A DNA stretch of 64,000 nt from Photobacterium marinum (lineage in GTDB: Bacteria; Pseudomonadota; Gammaproteobacteria; Enterobacterales; Vibrionaceae), in assembly GCF_000331515.1 (NCBI RefSeq), contig NZ_AMZO01000038.1:1-64000 (forward strand), given 5' to 3'. A model generated the notes under the pieces. That model was given only the letters and a program-made list of their open reading frames with translations. It searched no databases and was not told the DNA's origin. Of the stretch, positions 16,207 to 24,127 are shown one piece after another (position 1 is the first letter of the stretch; the number at the start of each line of letters is the position of its first letter). Position numbers and translations under genes: made by a program.

Positions 16207-17577
16207 TTACCAGAACATCCAGGCGAAGACTGATAGTGCGCCGATACAAGCAACGTTTAGGTAGATACCGGCTTTCATCATCTCTGATTGCTTGATATGG
16301 CCAGAGCCGAATACAATGGCATTTGGTGGTGTGGCAACTGGCAGCATAAAGGCACAAGATGCAGATACAGCAATCAGTGCAGACAGGATGACCGGTGAAA
16401 CACCCAGAGCTTCAGCAACAGTTGCGAATACAGGGACAAGCAATGCCGCACTGGCTGTGTTACTGGCAAATTCTGTCAGGAATACGACGAAGCCGGCAAC
16501 AACTAAGATGGTGAAGAACAGACCTGCCTGCTCCAGGAATCCGCTCAGAGAGTGAGCCAGGAATACGCTGGCACCGGTTGCTTTCAGCACATTACTCAGA
16601 CAAATACCACCACCGAACAGTAGCAATACACCCCAGTCAGTCGACTTCTCGATATCTTTCCATTCAACTACGCGGGATGCACCCAGCAAAACGATAGCGC
16701 CAAGAGCAATCATTGTGTCGAACTTACTGAAGCCACCAAGGAATGCATTAATTGGTTTGCTGAAAATCCACATCAGAACTGTCAGGGTGAAGATAGCCAG
16801 CGTGATTAGCTTACCGTTGCTCCATTGAACCGGCTTGTGATCCAGTTCGAAGGTATGGTTCAGGTCCGGCTTAAGCAGGAAGTAGAGCAGGGTAACAGCA
16901 ATTGGTAGCAGCATCAGTGAGATTGGAAGGCCAAATACCATCCACTCAGTAAAGCTTAGGCCGACTTCAGCAGCAGCAATTGCGTTTGGCGGGCTGCCAA
17001 CCACAGTCGCGATACCGCCGATACTTGCACAGTAAGCAATACCCAGCAGAACGAATACGTAGGTGCTGCGGTGGCTCTTTTCATTCACTTTATTCAATAC
17101 ACCCAATACCAGCGGCAGCATCATCGCAGTTGTTGCTGTATTACTGATCCACATAGACAAGGCGGCGGTAACACCAAACAGCAGGAATACTGCAACTGAC
17201 ATGCGTCCTTTGGCGATCAACAGGACTTTATCTGCGATAGCTTTGTCCAGCTCTTGTTTATGGAGGGCTGCTGCCAGGGCAAAACCACCCAGGAACAGGA
17301 AGATGATTGGGTTGGCGAAGTTACCTAATGCCTGAGGCGTTTTGAATATACCAAAGGCAATGGCCAGGATGGGAACCAATATGGCAGTGATACTGACATG
17401 CAGGGCTTCGGTCAGCCACAGTACGGCGACGAAGACCAGAATGCTTAAGCCGACAACAACGTCTTTTTCAAACGGTAAAGTGTTGAGCAAGAGGGTAAAA
17501 AGAGCGATGTTTGCCAGCAGAATGATGCTATTCCGATCGAACAGCCACTTTTTCAGTGTCAAGGTTAAGGCTGTCAT
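16207..17577 (-). CDS. Sodium/dicarboxylate carrier, DASS (SLC13) family, VcINDY-like
   Basis: Inner-membrane importer of C4-dicarboxylates such as succinate, probably sodium-coupled, 456 aa. Both SNT motifs that form the sodium and substrate sites are intact: SNTATTAMMLP in the first half and SNTASAALLVP in the second. Each half also has a proline-rich hairpin (GSPPNAIAA and ATPPNAIVF), as expected for the inverted repeat. About 11 hydrophobic segments are visible. Length and motifs match VcINDY (about 460 aa). AAGGAAAG precedes the ATG. A long upstream region may carry catabolite control. With maeA nearby it could feed C4 acids into pyruvate, which is inference. Confidence 0.88.
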   Translation of the reverse strand: MTALTLTLKKWLFDRNSIILLANIALFTLLLNTLPFEKDVVVGLSILVFVAVLWLTEALHVSITAILVPILAIAFGIFKTPQALGNFANPIIFLFLGGFALAAALHKQELDKAIADKVLLIAKGRMSVAVFLLFGVTAALSMWISNTATTAMMLPLVLGVLNKVNEKSHRSTYVFVLLGIAYCASIGGIATVVGSPPNAIAAAEVGLSFTEWMVFGLPISLMLLPIAVTLLYFLLKPDLNHTFELDHKPVQWSNGKLITLAIFTLTVLMWIFSKPINAFLGGFSKFDTMIALGAIVLLGASRVVEWKDIEKSTDWGVLLLFGGGICLSNVLKATGASVFLAHSLSGFLEQAGLFFTILVVAGFVVFLTEFASNTASAALLVPVFATVAEALGVSPVILSALIAVSASCAFMLPVATPPNAIVFGSGHIKQSEMMKAGIYLNVACIGALSVFAWMFW

Positions 17578-18129
17578 ATGCTTTCCTTTTCGATGGTCTT
17601 TAATGATGGTTGTACGGGTGTCACAACATTTTTGTTACGACGGATGTTACATGTTATTTGGTAATTGTTAATCACTTGGTGGCGGTTTGTTGGTCAATCT
17701 GTCTGGCAATTATATTTTTTGTGAGCTTGCTATTCTGGGATGTGTGGAAGTGCACCCATTAAAACTCTGAGTAGATGATCATTCTGCAATTTAACAGGAA
17801 TCGTCATAATGATGGTTATATCAACTGTCACAAGATGGCAACATTAGAGAAAAGAGGGATAAGGTAGGTCAGGTTGTCTTGTTTTTGACTCGATTTTTGC
17901 CTGTTATCGAAATAAGTATTGATTGGTATTGAAATTATTAAAAAAAGTTAGCGTTCCGTGCTGGTTTTTTGACTGTTGTGGCGTCAATTATCCGAGATTT
18001 TTGTGTCGTCAGTCACAAAAGCGATTGCACTCAATGAATAGCAATAACAGCGTCCCTATGCCTCGTGTATCATAATCGCAGAAAATGATAGTTAATTATA
18101 AGATTAAATAAAGTTGAGGTTAGGTTGAT
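17578..18129. other. 552-bp intergenic region with a CRP-like site
   Basis: Separates the carrier gene (left) from a 41-aa gene (right). Apart from the CRP-like box at 18002-18017, no coding frame with an SD is visible. The stretch 17640-17990 is AT-rich and unremarkable to the eye. Confidence 0.6.
18002..18017. promoter_or_regulatory. CRP-like binding site
   Basis: TGTGTCGTCAGTCACA matches TGTGA-N6-TCACA at 9 of 10 fixed positions, within the larger inverted repeat TTTTGTG-N8-CACAAAA. It is 113 bp before the 41-aa gene and 425 bp before the carrier start, so it more likely serves the small gene. Confidence 0.45.
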
Positions 18130-18255
18130 ATGAGTGCAAAAGCACAGACGTTGCGTAAGCGCGTTCACAGTGAGGCACAAGCGCATATGCGGGGAGTGAG
18201 GATGAAGTTTATGAAGTCGTTTATAGCGAAGACTGAAAAGCAGAAAGCGCGTTAA
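18130..18255 (+). CDS. Small highly basic protein (41 aa), unknown
   Basis: Candidate microprotein of 41 aa, with an AGG SD 5 nt before the ATG and a strong terminator 27 nt after the stop. It is very rich in Lys and Arg (about a third of residues) with almost no acidic residues, and it likely forms one amphipathic helix. It could bind RNA, DNA or ribosomes, which is inference from charge only. Its own CRP-like site and terminator make it a complete transcription unit. I do not recognise the family; a small regulatory RNA that happens to contain a frame is the main alternative. Confidence 0.5.
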   Translation: MSAKAQTLRKRVHSEAQAHMRGVRMKFMKSFIAKTEKQKAR

Positions 18256-18282
18256 CTTGAGCTCTTTGTTATAGCTGGATTA

Positions 18283-18311
18283 AAAAAGCCGCTGTTTTTA
18301 CAGCGGCTTTT
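18283..18311. terminator. Bidirectional terminator between the 41-aa gene and sanA
   Basis: AAAAAAGCCGCTG (18283-18295) and CAGCGGCTTTT (18301-18311) form an 11-bp stem with A/T runs on both sides, serving both convergent genes. Confidence 0.88.
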
Positions 18312-18316
18312 AACTT

Positions 18317-18997
18317 CTATTGTTCTGGTTTTACCGGGCCTTCAATTTCTACGGCTTGGGTGCTTATCGGTTCTTTAGGACCAGGGAATTTGGGTTGGAT
18401 ATCCAGTAGGTAGATATCAATCACAGCTTTGACTCTGGCCAGCACTTCGCGAACTCGTATTTTTAATCCGGCCAGGCCTCCAGGTTCAGGAACCGCGAGG
18501 CAGATGGCATCAATGTCGTTGTTTTTGGCAATAAACAGAGCTCGTTCGCAATGAAATTTCTGGGTAATGATAACGAAGTGGTTTGCTTCAAAAACGTTTT
18601 TAGCCCTTACAACGGAATCTAAAGTTCGAAAGCCTGCGTAATCAAGGACAATATCTTGCTCGGGAATGCCTGCTTTTAACAGGTCGCGCTTCATTGTCCA
18701 GGGTTCATTGTAAGAGCGGTGAGCGTTATCACCGCTCAGCAACAAAATGTTGACTTTATCAAGCTGATATAAAGAAAGTGCAGCTGACATGCGGTAGTCG
18801 TAATAGGGATTAAGGTTTTTTGCAATATATTTACTGGTTCCCAACACCAGCCCGACTGAGCGCTCAGGGATAAGTGAGGCGTCAGTAAAAATACGACCTG
18901 ATGTAGATGATGAGACCCAGCGGTCAATGAGCAGGCTTGCGCTCACAAATACGATTAGCATCACTGCTGAAATACGAAATAAAGAAAGCAGCTTCAT
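18317..18997 (-). CDS. sanA: SanA-like inner-membrane DUF218 protein
   Basis: Envelope protein of the SanA/YdcF (DUF218) family; E. coli SanA affects vancomycin exclusion and envelope permeability at high temperature. About 226 aa with one N-terminal membrane anchor (LFRISAVMLIVFVSASLLI) and a soluble domain. That domain has VGLVLGTSKYIA, SGDNAHRSYNEPWTM and DYAGFRTLDSVVRA, blocks that closely match E. coli SanA. The start at 18997 is preferred, since the frame upstream adds a basic, non-signal extension; GGAACC is 4-6 nt before the ATG. Length is close to the E. coli protein (239 aa). Confidence 0.85.
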   Translation of the reverse strand: MKLLSLFRISAVMLIVFVSASLLIDRWVSSSTSGRIFTDASLIPERSVGLVLGTSKYIAKNLNPYYDYRMSAALSLYQLDKVNILLLSGDNAHRSYNEPWTMKRDLLKAGIPEQDIVLDYAGFRTLDSVVRAKNVFEANHFVIITQKFHCERALFIAKNNDIDAICLAVPEPGGLAGLKIRVREVLARVKAVIDIYLLDIQPKFPGPKEPISTQAVEIEGPVKPEQ

Positions 18998-19272
18998 ATG
19001 GTTCCGAATGTAAAAACTAAAACAAGCTCTTGTATTTATGCGCAAGGCACCGAGTACTTTTATTTCTATGAGCTATGAAAACAAATAACCAAAGCTGTTA
19101 TCCGACATAGCCAAAGTCAGTCGCCAGGCAGGGTAATGCTGTGGTTTGTTACAAGTATAATACCCTAATACATTGATAATGTTATGCAAAAAGCATGTCA
19201 AATCTTCACCTGGCAGATTAGTCGCTTAAGATAAAAGCGAATCATCGAAGTGTTTACCTAATAGACATAAAA

Positions 19273-19295
19273 AAAGCCCGCATTGTGCGGGCTTT
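19273..19295 (-). terminator. Terminator of maeA
   Basis: AAAGCCCGC (19273-19281) and GCGGGCTTT (19287-19295) with a 5-nt loop. On the minus strand the stem is followed by a run of T, 20 nt after the maeA stop. Confidence 0.88.
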
Positions 19296-19313
19296 ATAAC
19301 AGAGTATTCTGGA

Positions 19314-21002
19314 TTAGAAAGATGTGCGCTTGTAACGGCGGTACTCAGACTTCCAGAAGTTCGCATCAATTTTCTCTTGGATACGCTCATCTGTGCTAGC
19401 TGGTGCTTTGCCTTGCTCAACAGCTTTCTTCGCAACGGCAATAGCGATGCGGCGAGAAACTTTCTGGATATCTTCCAGAGGTGGCAGAAGGGCACCTTCA
19501 CCATTGATTGCCAGTGGAGAGCATTCAGCCAGTGCACGGCTACTTTCCATCAGCATTTCATTAGTTACACGGTTTGCACCTACAGCTAGTACACCCAGGC
19601 CGATACCAGGGAAGATGTAGCTGTTGTTACATTGAGCAATCGGGTAAGTCTTACCGTTGTGTACAACTGGTTCGAACGGAGAACCTGTTGCAACCAGTGC
19701 GTTACCGTCAGTCCAGCGGATCAGGTCAGCAGGCGTTGCTTCAACACGGCTTGTCGGGTTAGACAGCGGGAAGATGATCGGACGTTCACAGTGCTTGTGC
19801 ATTTCACGGATCACATCTTCGCTGAACAGACCTGGTACGCCAGATACACCGATCAGGATAGTCGGTTTAGCGTGCTGCATTACATCCAGAAGAGAGATGT
19901 TGTTGTCAGCTGTTTTCCACTTGTTGATCTTAGAGCGAGGCTGAACAAGCTTCTTCTGGAAGTTGATCAGGTTTGGCATGTCGTCAACCAGCAGACCCCA
20001 ACGGTCAACCATGAATACCTGGCTGCGAGCCTGTTTCTCAGAGATACCTTCAGAAACCATCTGAGCGATGATTGCCTCTGCGATACCACAACCAGCAGAG
20101 CCAGCACCCAGGAAGGTTACGCGTTGCTGAGAAAGCTTGCTGCCTGCTGCTTTACATGCTGCCAGCAGAGAACCAACTGTTACTGCAGCAGTGCCCTGGA
20201 TGTCATCGTTGAAGCAACATACTTCGTCTTTGTAACGCTCAAGCAGTGGCATTGCGTTTTTCTGAGCGAAATCTTCGAACTGGATCAGTGCATCAGGCCA
20301 ACGGCGCTTAACAGCCTGAATGAATTCGTCAACGAAGTTGTCGTATTCCTGACCTGTGATACGAGGATGACGCCAGCCCATGTACATTGGGTCAGACAGA
20401 CGTTGAGGGTTGTTTGTACCCACATCCAGAACGACAGGAAGTGTGTAAGCCGGGCTGATACCACCACATGCGGTGTACAGAGCAAGCTTACCGATTGGAA
20501 TACCCATACCGCCGATACCCTGGTCACCAAGACCAAGAATACGCTCACCATCAGTTACAACGATAACTTTAACGTTGTGACGTGAAGCGTTGTTCAGCAT
20601 CTCTTCAATGCGGTCGCGGTTCGGGTAAGAGATAAACAGGCCACGGCCACGACGGTAGATATTAGAGAAGTTTTCACATGCCGCACCTACAGTCGGAGTG
20701 TAGATGATAGGCATCATTTCAGAAATATGATTTTCTACCAGTCGATAGAACAGAGTCTCGTTCGTATCTTGGATGTTACGCAGGTAGATGTGCTTGTCCA
20801 TGTCGTTGTCAAACTTCATGTACTGCTGATAAGCACGTTCAGCCTGTTCCTCGATTGTTTCAATCGCTTCAGGAAGCAGACCTTCCAGGTTAAAGAACAT
20901 ACGTTCTTCGACAGAGAATGCACTACCTTTGTTTAGCAGGGGTGTTTCAAGTAACGCTGGGCCAGCGTAGGGGATATATAGAGGTCTTTTATCGTTTTTC
21001 AT
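19314..21002 (-). CDS. maeA: NAD-dependent malic enzyme (malate to pyruvate)
   Basis: Oxidative decarboxylation of malate to pyruvate and CO2 with NAD in the cytoplasm. The 562-aa length and the opening KRPLYIPYAGPALLETPLLNKG match E. coli MaeA/SfcA (565 aa). Family marks are MPIIYTPTVGAACE, RGRGLFIS, VVTDGERILGLGDQG (catalytic Lys/metal region), FNDDIQGTAAV and the NAD fold FLGAGSAGCGIAEA. A later block is FPLSNPTSRVEATP. Together with the dicarboxylate carrier it would give growth on C4 acids. It has its own terminator, and a 440-bp upstream region separates it from the divergent metallo-hydrolase gene. Confidence 0.95.
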   Translation of the reverse strand: MKNDKRPLYIPYAGPALLETPLLNKGSAFSVEERMFFNLEGLLPEAIETIEEQAERAYQQYMKFDNDMDKHIYLRNIQDTNETLFYRLVENHISEMMPIIYTPTVGAACENFSNIYRRGRGLFISYPNRDRIEEMLNNASRHNVKVIVVTDGERILGLGDQGIGGMGIPIGKLALYTACGGISPAYTLPVVLDVGTNNPQRLSDPMYMGWRHPRITGQEYDNFVDEFIQAVKRRWPDALIQFEDFAQKNAMPLLERYKDEVCCFNDDIQGTAAVTVGSLLAACKAAGSKLSQQRVTFLGAGSAGCGIAEAIIAQMVSEGISEKQARSQVFMVDRWGLLVDDMPNLINFQKKLVQPRSKINKWKTADNNISLLDVMQHAKPTILIGVSGVPGLFSEDVIREMHKHCERPIIFPLSNPTSRVEATPADLIRWTDGNALVATGSPFEPVVHNGKTYPIAQCNNSYIFPGIGLGVLAVGANRVTNEMLMESSRALAECSPLAINGEGALLPPLEDIQKVSRRIAIAVAKKAVEQGKAPASTDERIQEKIDANFWKSEYRRYKRTSF

Positions 21003-21444
21003 GGAATAGACTCTGGTTATGGTTCGGTAGTTATTAATGAAATCGGCATTTCATCTTGGCCGTAATCCTATTCCTATAATCGGTTTATTTCAAAGGGAGA
21101 TGCGAATATTTTTCAATAAAGTGATCGCCTTATCTGACCAGGTGGGGATTTTTCCCACTATTGTGGCGCAAGCGTAAAATCAATGTTTCGCATAAATTGA
21201 AAGCTTGAGTATTTATTCGCTTTTTGTACCTTTTGTAGCTTTTGTAACTACTAAAAGTTTTGTGCTTTTTGTGGCTTTTTTATGCTTGGTTTAGAGGGCT
21301 ATTAAACAATTTCGAAGTAATTTGAGTATTCAAACATGGCTATGAAACGGGTTGGTCTCAGCACACCATATCGCAACCAGAGCTTATGCGCCATAGTTAA
21401 CTACTATGTAGGTATAACTCTTATAAATCTGTACAGAGAAATAC
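21003..21444. other. 442-bp divergent intergenic region with repeats
   Basis: Promoter region for maeA (left) and the beta-CASP metallo-hydrolase gene (right). Its main visible content is a cluster of GCTTTTTGTA-like direct repeats at 21219-21286. No small open frame with an SD was seen. Confidence 0.6.
21219..21286. repeat. Cluster of five (G/C)CTTTT(T)GT(A/G) direct repeats
   Basis: Three adjoining copies, GCTTTTTGTA (21219-21228), CCTTTTGTA (21229-21237) and GCTTTTGTA (21238-21246), are followed after 17 nt by GCTTTTTGTG (21264-21273) and a degenerate GCTTTTTTATG. The 9-10 nt spacing is close to one helical turn, as in arrays bound by a protein on one face of DNA. Confidence 0.55.
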
Positions 21445-22803
21445 ATGAAAATAGTATTTTTAGGTGGTTGTGAAACTGTTACCGGCTCAAAGTTTCTGGT
21501 TGAAACCCAAACAACCAAAGTGTTGATTGATTGCGGTTTATACCAGGGCTATAAATGGCTCAGACGTCGTAACTGGCAGCCGTTGGTTTGGATTGATATT
21601 GAACAGTTAGACGCTGTGTTATTAACTCATGCTCACCTTGATCACTCCGGTTATATCCCTGTCATATACAAAAAAGGCTATCGCGGACCTGTCTATACAC
21701 ATGTTGCGACCAAAGAGTTGTGCAGTATTTTGCTGGCCGATAGCGGTAATTTACAGGAAGAGGATGCGCGTTTTTATTCAAAGCATAAGATAAGCAAGCA
21801 TGAAAAGCCGGAACCTTTGTATGACCGCTATACCGCGGAGCAATCTATGGAGTTGTTTCGGACGGTCGATTACGGTGAGCTCTTTTCTGTTGGCGATATT
21901 AAAGTCTGTTTTCAAAATGCCGGACATATCCTGGGAGCTGCCAGTATTATCATCGAAGCAGAAGGAAAAAAAATTGGCTTTTCCGGAGATGTCGGTCGGC
22001 CAGACGATATTATGATGCAGCCGCCGGATCCGCTGCCTGAGCTTGATTTGTTGCTATTGGAATCCACATATGGAAATCGCAGGCATAAGAAATTTGATCC
22101 GTTGCAGCAGCTTGCTGACATCGTCAATGAAACCGCGCAGAAGGGCGGAGTGTTATTAATTCCGTGTTTTGCTGTCGGTCGTTCTCAGGCTCTCATGCAC
22201 ATGTTATCTGTATTGATGGCAGACGGACGAATTCCCCGAATTCCCACTTATCTTGACAGTCCTATGGCGATTAATGTCTCGGATATTTACACCCGTTACT
22301 CGTCTGAACACAGGCTAACTCATTCACAGTGCTATGCTATGTGTAATGCGGCAATTTATACACGCAGTGTTGAAGAGTCGAAAGCGTTGGCAGAAATGCG
22401 TTATCCCCACATCATCATTGCTGGAAGCGGAATGGTGACAGGAGGCCGGATTTTGCATCACATAAAACACCTGCTATCAGACCATAGAACGACCTTGCTC
22501 CTGACCGGCTATCAGGCCGGAGGTACTCGCGGAGCTAAATTGATTGAAGGTGCTGATATGGTAAAAATCCATGGCAAATGGGTCTTGAATCGGGCTCGGA
22601 TTGAAGTAATGCACGGAGTATCGGGTCATGGTGATTACCTGGAGATAGAGCAATGGCTGAAGCAATCTGATTTGCGGAAGGGAACGCCAATCCAGCTGAT
22701 TCATGGCGACCCTGATGCTTTAGAGGGAATGCGTGACCATCTGCGGCGAAATACCGATTTTGATGTCGAAATTGCTGGTTATCAAAGTATTCTGACGATA
22801 TGA
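21445..22803 (+). CDS. Beta-CASP metallo-beta-lactamase-fold hydrolase (RNA/nucleic-acid type)
   Basis: Zinc-dependent hydrolase of 452 aa in the CPSF-73/YSH1-like MBL group, members of which process RNA. Motifs run in order: LTHAHLDHSG (HxHxDH, motif 2), AGHILGA (motif 3), FSGDVGR (motif 4), the ESTYGNR beta-CASP motif A, IAGSGMVTGGR, and the C-terminal HGVSGHGDY. There is no KH domain or long C-terminal extension, unlike archaeal CPSF. It is followed after 11 nt by a small helical gene whose SD overlaps this stop codon, so the two are probably co-translated. RNase activity is inference from family. Confidence 0.87.
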   Translation: MKIVFLGGCETVTGSKFLVETQTTKVLIDCGLYQGYKWLRRRNWQPLVWIDIEQLDAVLLTHAHLDHSGYIPVIYKKGYRGPVYTHVATKELCSILLADSGNLQEEDARFYSKHKISKHEKPEPLYDRYTAEQSMELFRTVDYGELFSVGDIKVCFQNAGHILGAASIIIEAEGKKIGFSGDVGRPDDIMMQPPDPLPELDLLLLESTYGNRRHKKFDPLQQLADIVNETAQKGGVLLIPCFAVGRSQALMHMLSVLMADGRIPRIPTYLDSPMAINVSDIYTRYSSEHRLTHSQCYAMCNAAIYTRSVEESKALAEMRYPHIIIAGSGMVTGGRILHHIKHLLSDHRTTLLLTGYQAGGTRGAKLIEGADMVKIHGKWVLNRARIEVMHGVSGHGDYLEIEQWLKQSDLRKGTPIQLIHGDPDALEGMRDHLRRNTDFDVEIAGYQSILTI

Positions 22804-22814
22804 GGTAATTGAGT

Positions 22815-23273
22815 ATGCAAGTGGAAACATTAAAAGATGTCCTTCATTGGACAGAAGAATTTCATAAGTGCCTGGCAAACTGCATGGAGAGCTGTGTTGA
22901 ACAGAGTGATAGTGAACGAGTGAAGTTGTTGTTGAAATACCTTGCTGAACATGAAGATAAACTGGTGAAGGTGATTGAAGGTTTCGAGAGAGGTGCCAGC
23001 GAAAATGTACTCAACACCTGGTGCTATGAATATTTTGATCAGCACCCGATAATCCGCCATAAACTGACAGATTGTCCGTTCTCAGAATTAGAACCGGATG
23101 ACATTATTTCTGAAGTGACCCATCTTCACTCTCAGGTCATTGAACTCTATAAATACCTGAGTGACAGAGCAGAACCGGAATCTAGTAAAGAGCTACTTGC
23201 TGAACTTACCGAGTTGGAAAAACACGAAGCAATGAGAATGGTGCACGGCGCCAACCGATTGCAGGATATGTAA
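22815..23273 (+). CDS. Small helical, His/Glu-rich protein (hemerythrin/ferritin-like bundle?)
   Basis: Unrecognised protein of about 152 aa, predicted to be a bundle of helices. His17, His46-Glu47 and later DQHPIIRH, HLHSQ and EKHEAMRM give a spacing that could bind a di-iron centre, as in hemerythrin/rubrerythrin-like bundles. A Cys triplet (CLANCMESC) lies in the first helix. ATG 22815 follows GAGGT (22802-22806) with 8 nt spacing; this SD is embedded in the upstream stop, showing coupling to the beta-CASP gene. Metal binding and a helper role for that hydrolase are inference. Confidence 0.6.
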   Translation: MQVETLKDVLHWTEEFHKCLANCMESCVEQSDSERVKLLLKYLAEHEDKLVKVIEGFERGASENVLNTWCYEYFDQHPIIRHKLTDCPFSELEPDDIISEVTHLHSQVIELYKYLSDRAEPESSKELLAELTELEKHEAMRMVHGANRLQDM

Positions 23274-23331
23274 CCGCCTTGCAAGCATTTTAGTTTGACG
23301 TTGTTACAAGATGAATGTCGTCAGAGAAAAT

Positions 23332-23362
23332 ACCGCAGAGCAATTTGAGGTTGTTCTGCGGT
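23332..23362 (+). terminator. Hairpin after the beta-CASP/helical gene pair
   Basis: ACCGCAGAGCAA (23332-23343) pairs with TTGTTCTGCGGT (23351-23362), 12 bp with one G-T pair and a 7-nt loop. The following T-run is weak (AGTTTGAT). Confidence 0.55.
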
Positions 23363-23444
23363 AGTTTGATATTGGGATGAGATCTTTTTGTAAAATAGAA
23401 GAGAAATAGTGGAATTACACATTGGGAGTGTTCTGTTAACTCGA

Positions 23445-23729
23445 TTAGTTTTTTCTGATTCTGCTATTCAACCATTGGAAGAATAGTAGCAAGGTATAGA
23501 AAGGGTTAGTTGCCAAGTTATACTGCTCTAGCGCATACAGATAGTTTGAATCAAATTTCTTAACAGCCTCAGTGGCGTTTTCAGCGTAAATTACATCGTC
23601 TTCAACTATAAAACCTTGAGCCAGTAGGGCTTTCTTTTCAATCAGGAATGTATCAGAGGACATATCTAGGTAAGTAAATTCTTTTCTGTGAGTGCCCGGA
23701 ATAGAGAAAAATTGATACTTCTTGGTCAT
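23445..23729 (-). CDS. Small unknown protein (94 aa)
   Basis: Unrecognised cytoplasmic protein of 94 aa. It has no signal peptide; the C-terminal third is aromatic and hydrophobic (NPFYTLLLFFQWLNSRIRKN) and could touch a membrane or a partner. The N-terminal part has alternating charged and aromatic residues (KKYQFFSIPG). AAAGGCG precedes the ATG. It is flanked by long non-coding stretches and convergent with the preceding gene pair. Confidence 0.55.
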   Translation of the reverse strand: MTKKYQFFSIPGTHRKEFTYLDMSSDTFLIEKKALLAQGFIVEDDVIYAENATEAVKKFDSNYLYALEQYNLATNPFYTLLLFFQWLNSRIRKN

Positions 23730-24127
23730 ATAACGCCTTTCATTTTAAATATGATAAAACTAATGAATTGTCGCCGATTGTTTGTGTCAGAGTGGTTTAT
23801 TTAATAGTGAACTTTTGTTCCACATACTCTTTATTTAGAGTTTGTTGTGTTTTTAATAAAGAAGCAGGGCTGAGCATATGTCCGAATACTAAAATGGTGG
23901 TTATCGCGATGGCCGACTTTAAATTCAATTAAACCTCCGATGTTTAATCATCAACTCTATATGCCAACATGAAACACGAGCTATTTCTTACTATTCGATA
24001 TATGTAATACAAATGCAAGTGGGTATGAATGGGAATGTTGTCTGGATTGAACTTTTGTAACCTCATTGTGAACAGCCCCACGTCCTCAATGACTTTCACC
24101 TTAATTGCTGACAAAATAAGGGATTAA
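23730..24127. other. 398-bp intergenic region, nothing recognised
   Basis: AT-rich region between the 94-aa gene and the HrpB-like helicase gene. I see no open frame with an SD, no terminator and no clear repeat; it presumably holds both promoters. Confidence 0.5.

Noticed and set aside
19632..20585. 317-aa plus-strand frame inside maeA
   Set aside because: It is antisense to maeA, has no SD and no recognisable domain; maeA is complete and highly conserved.
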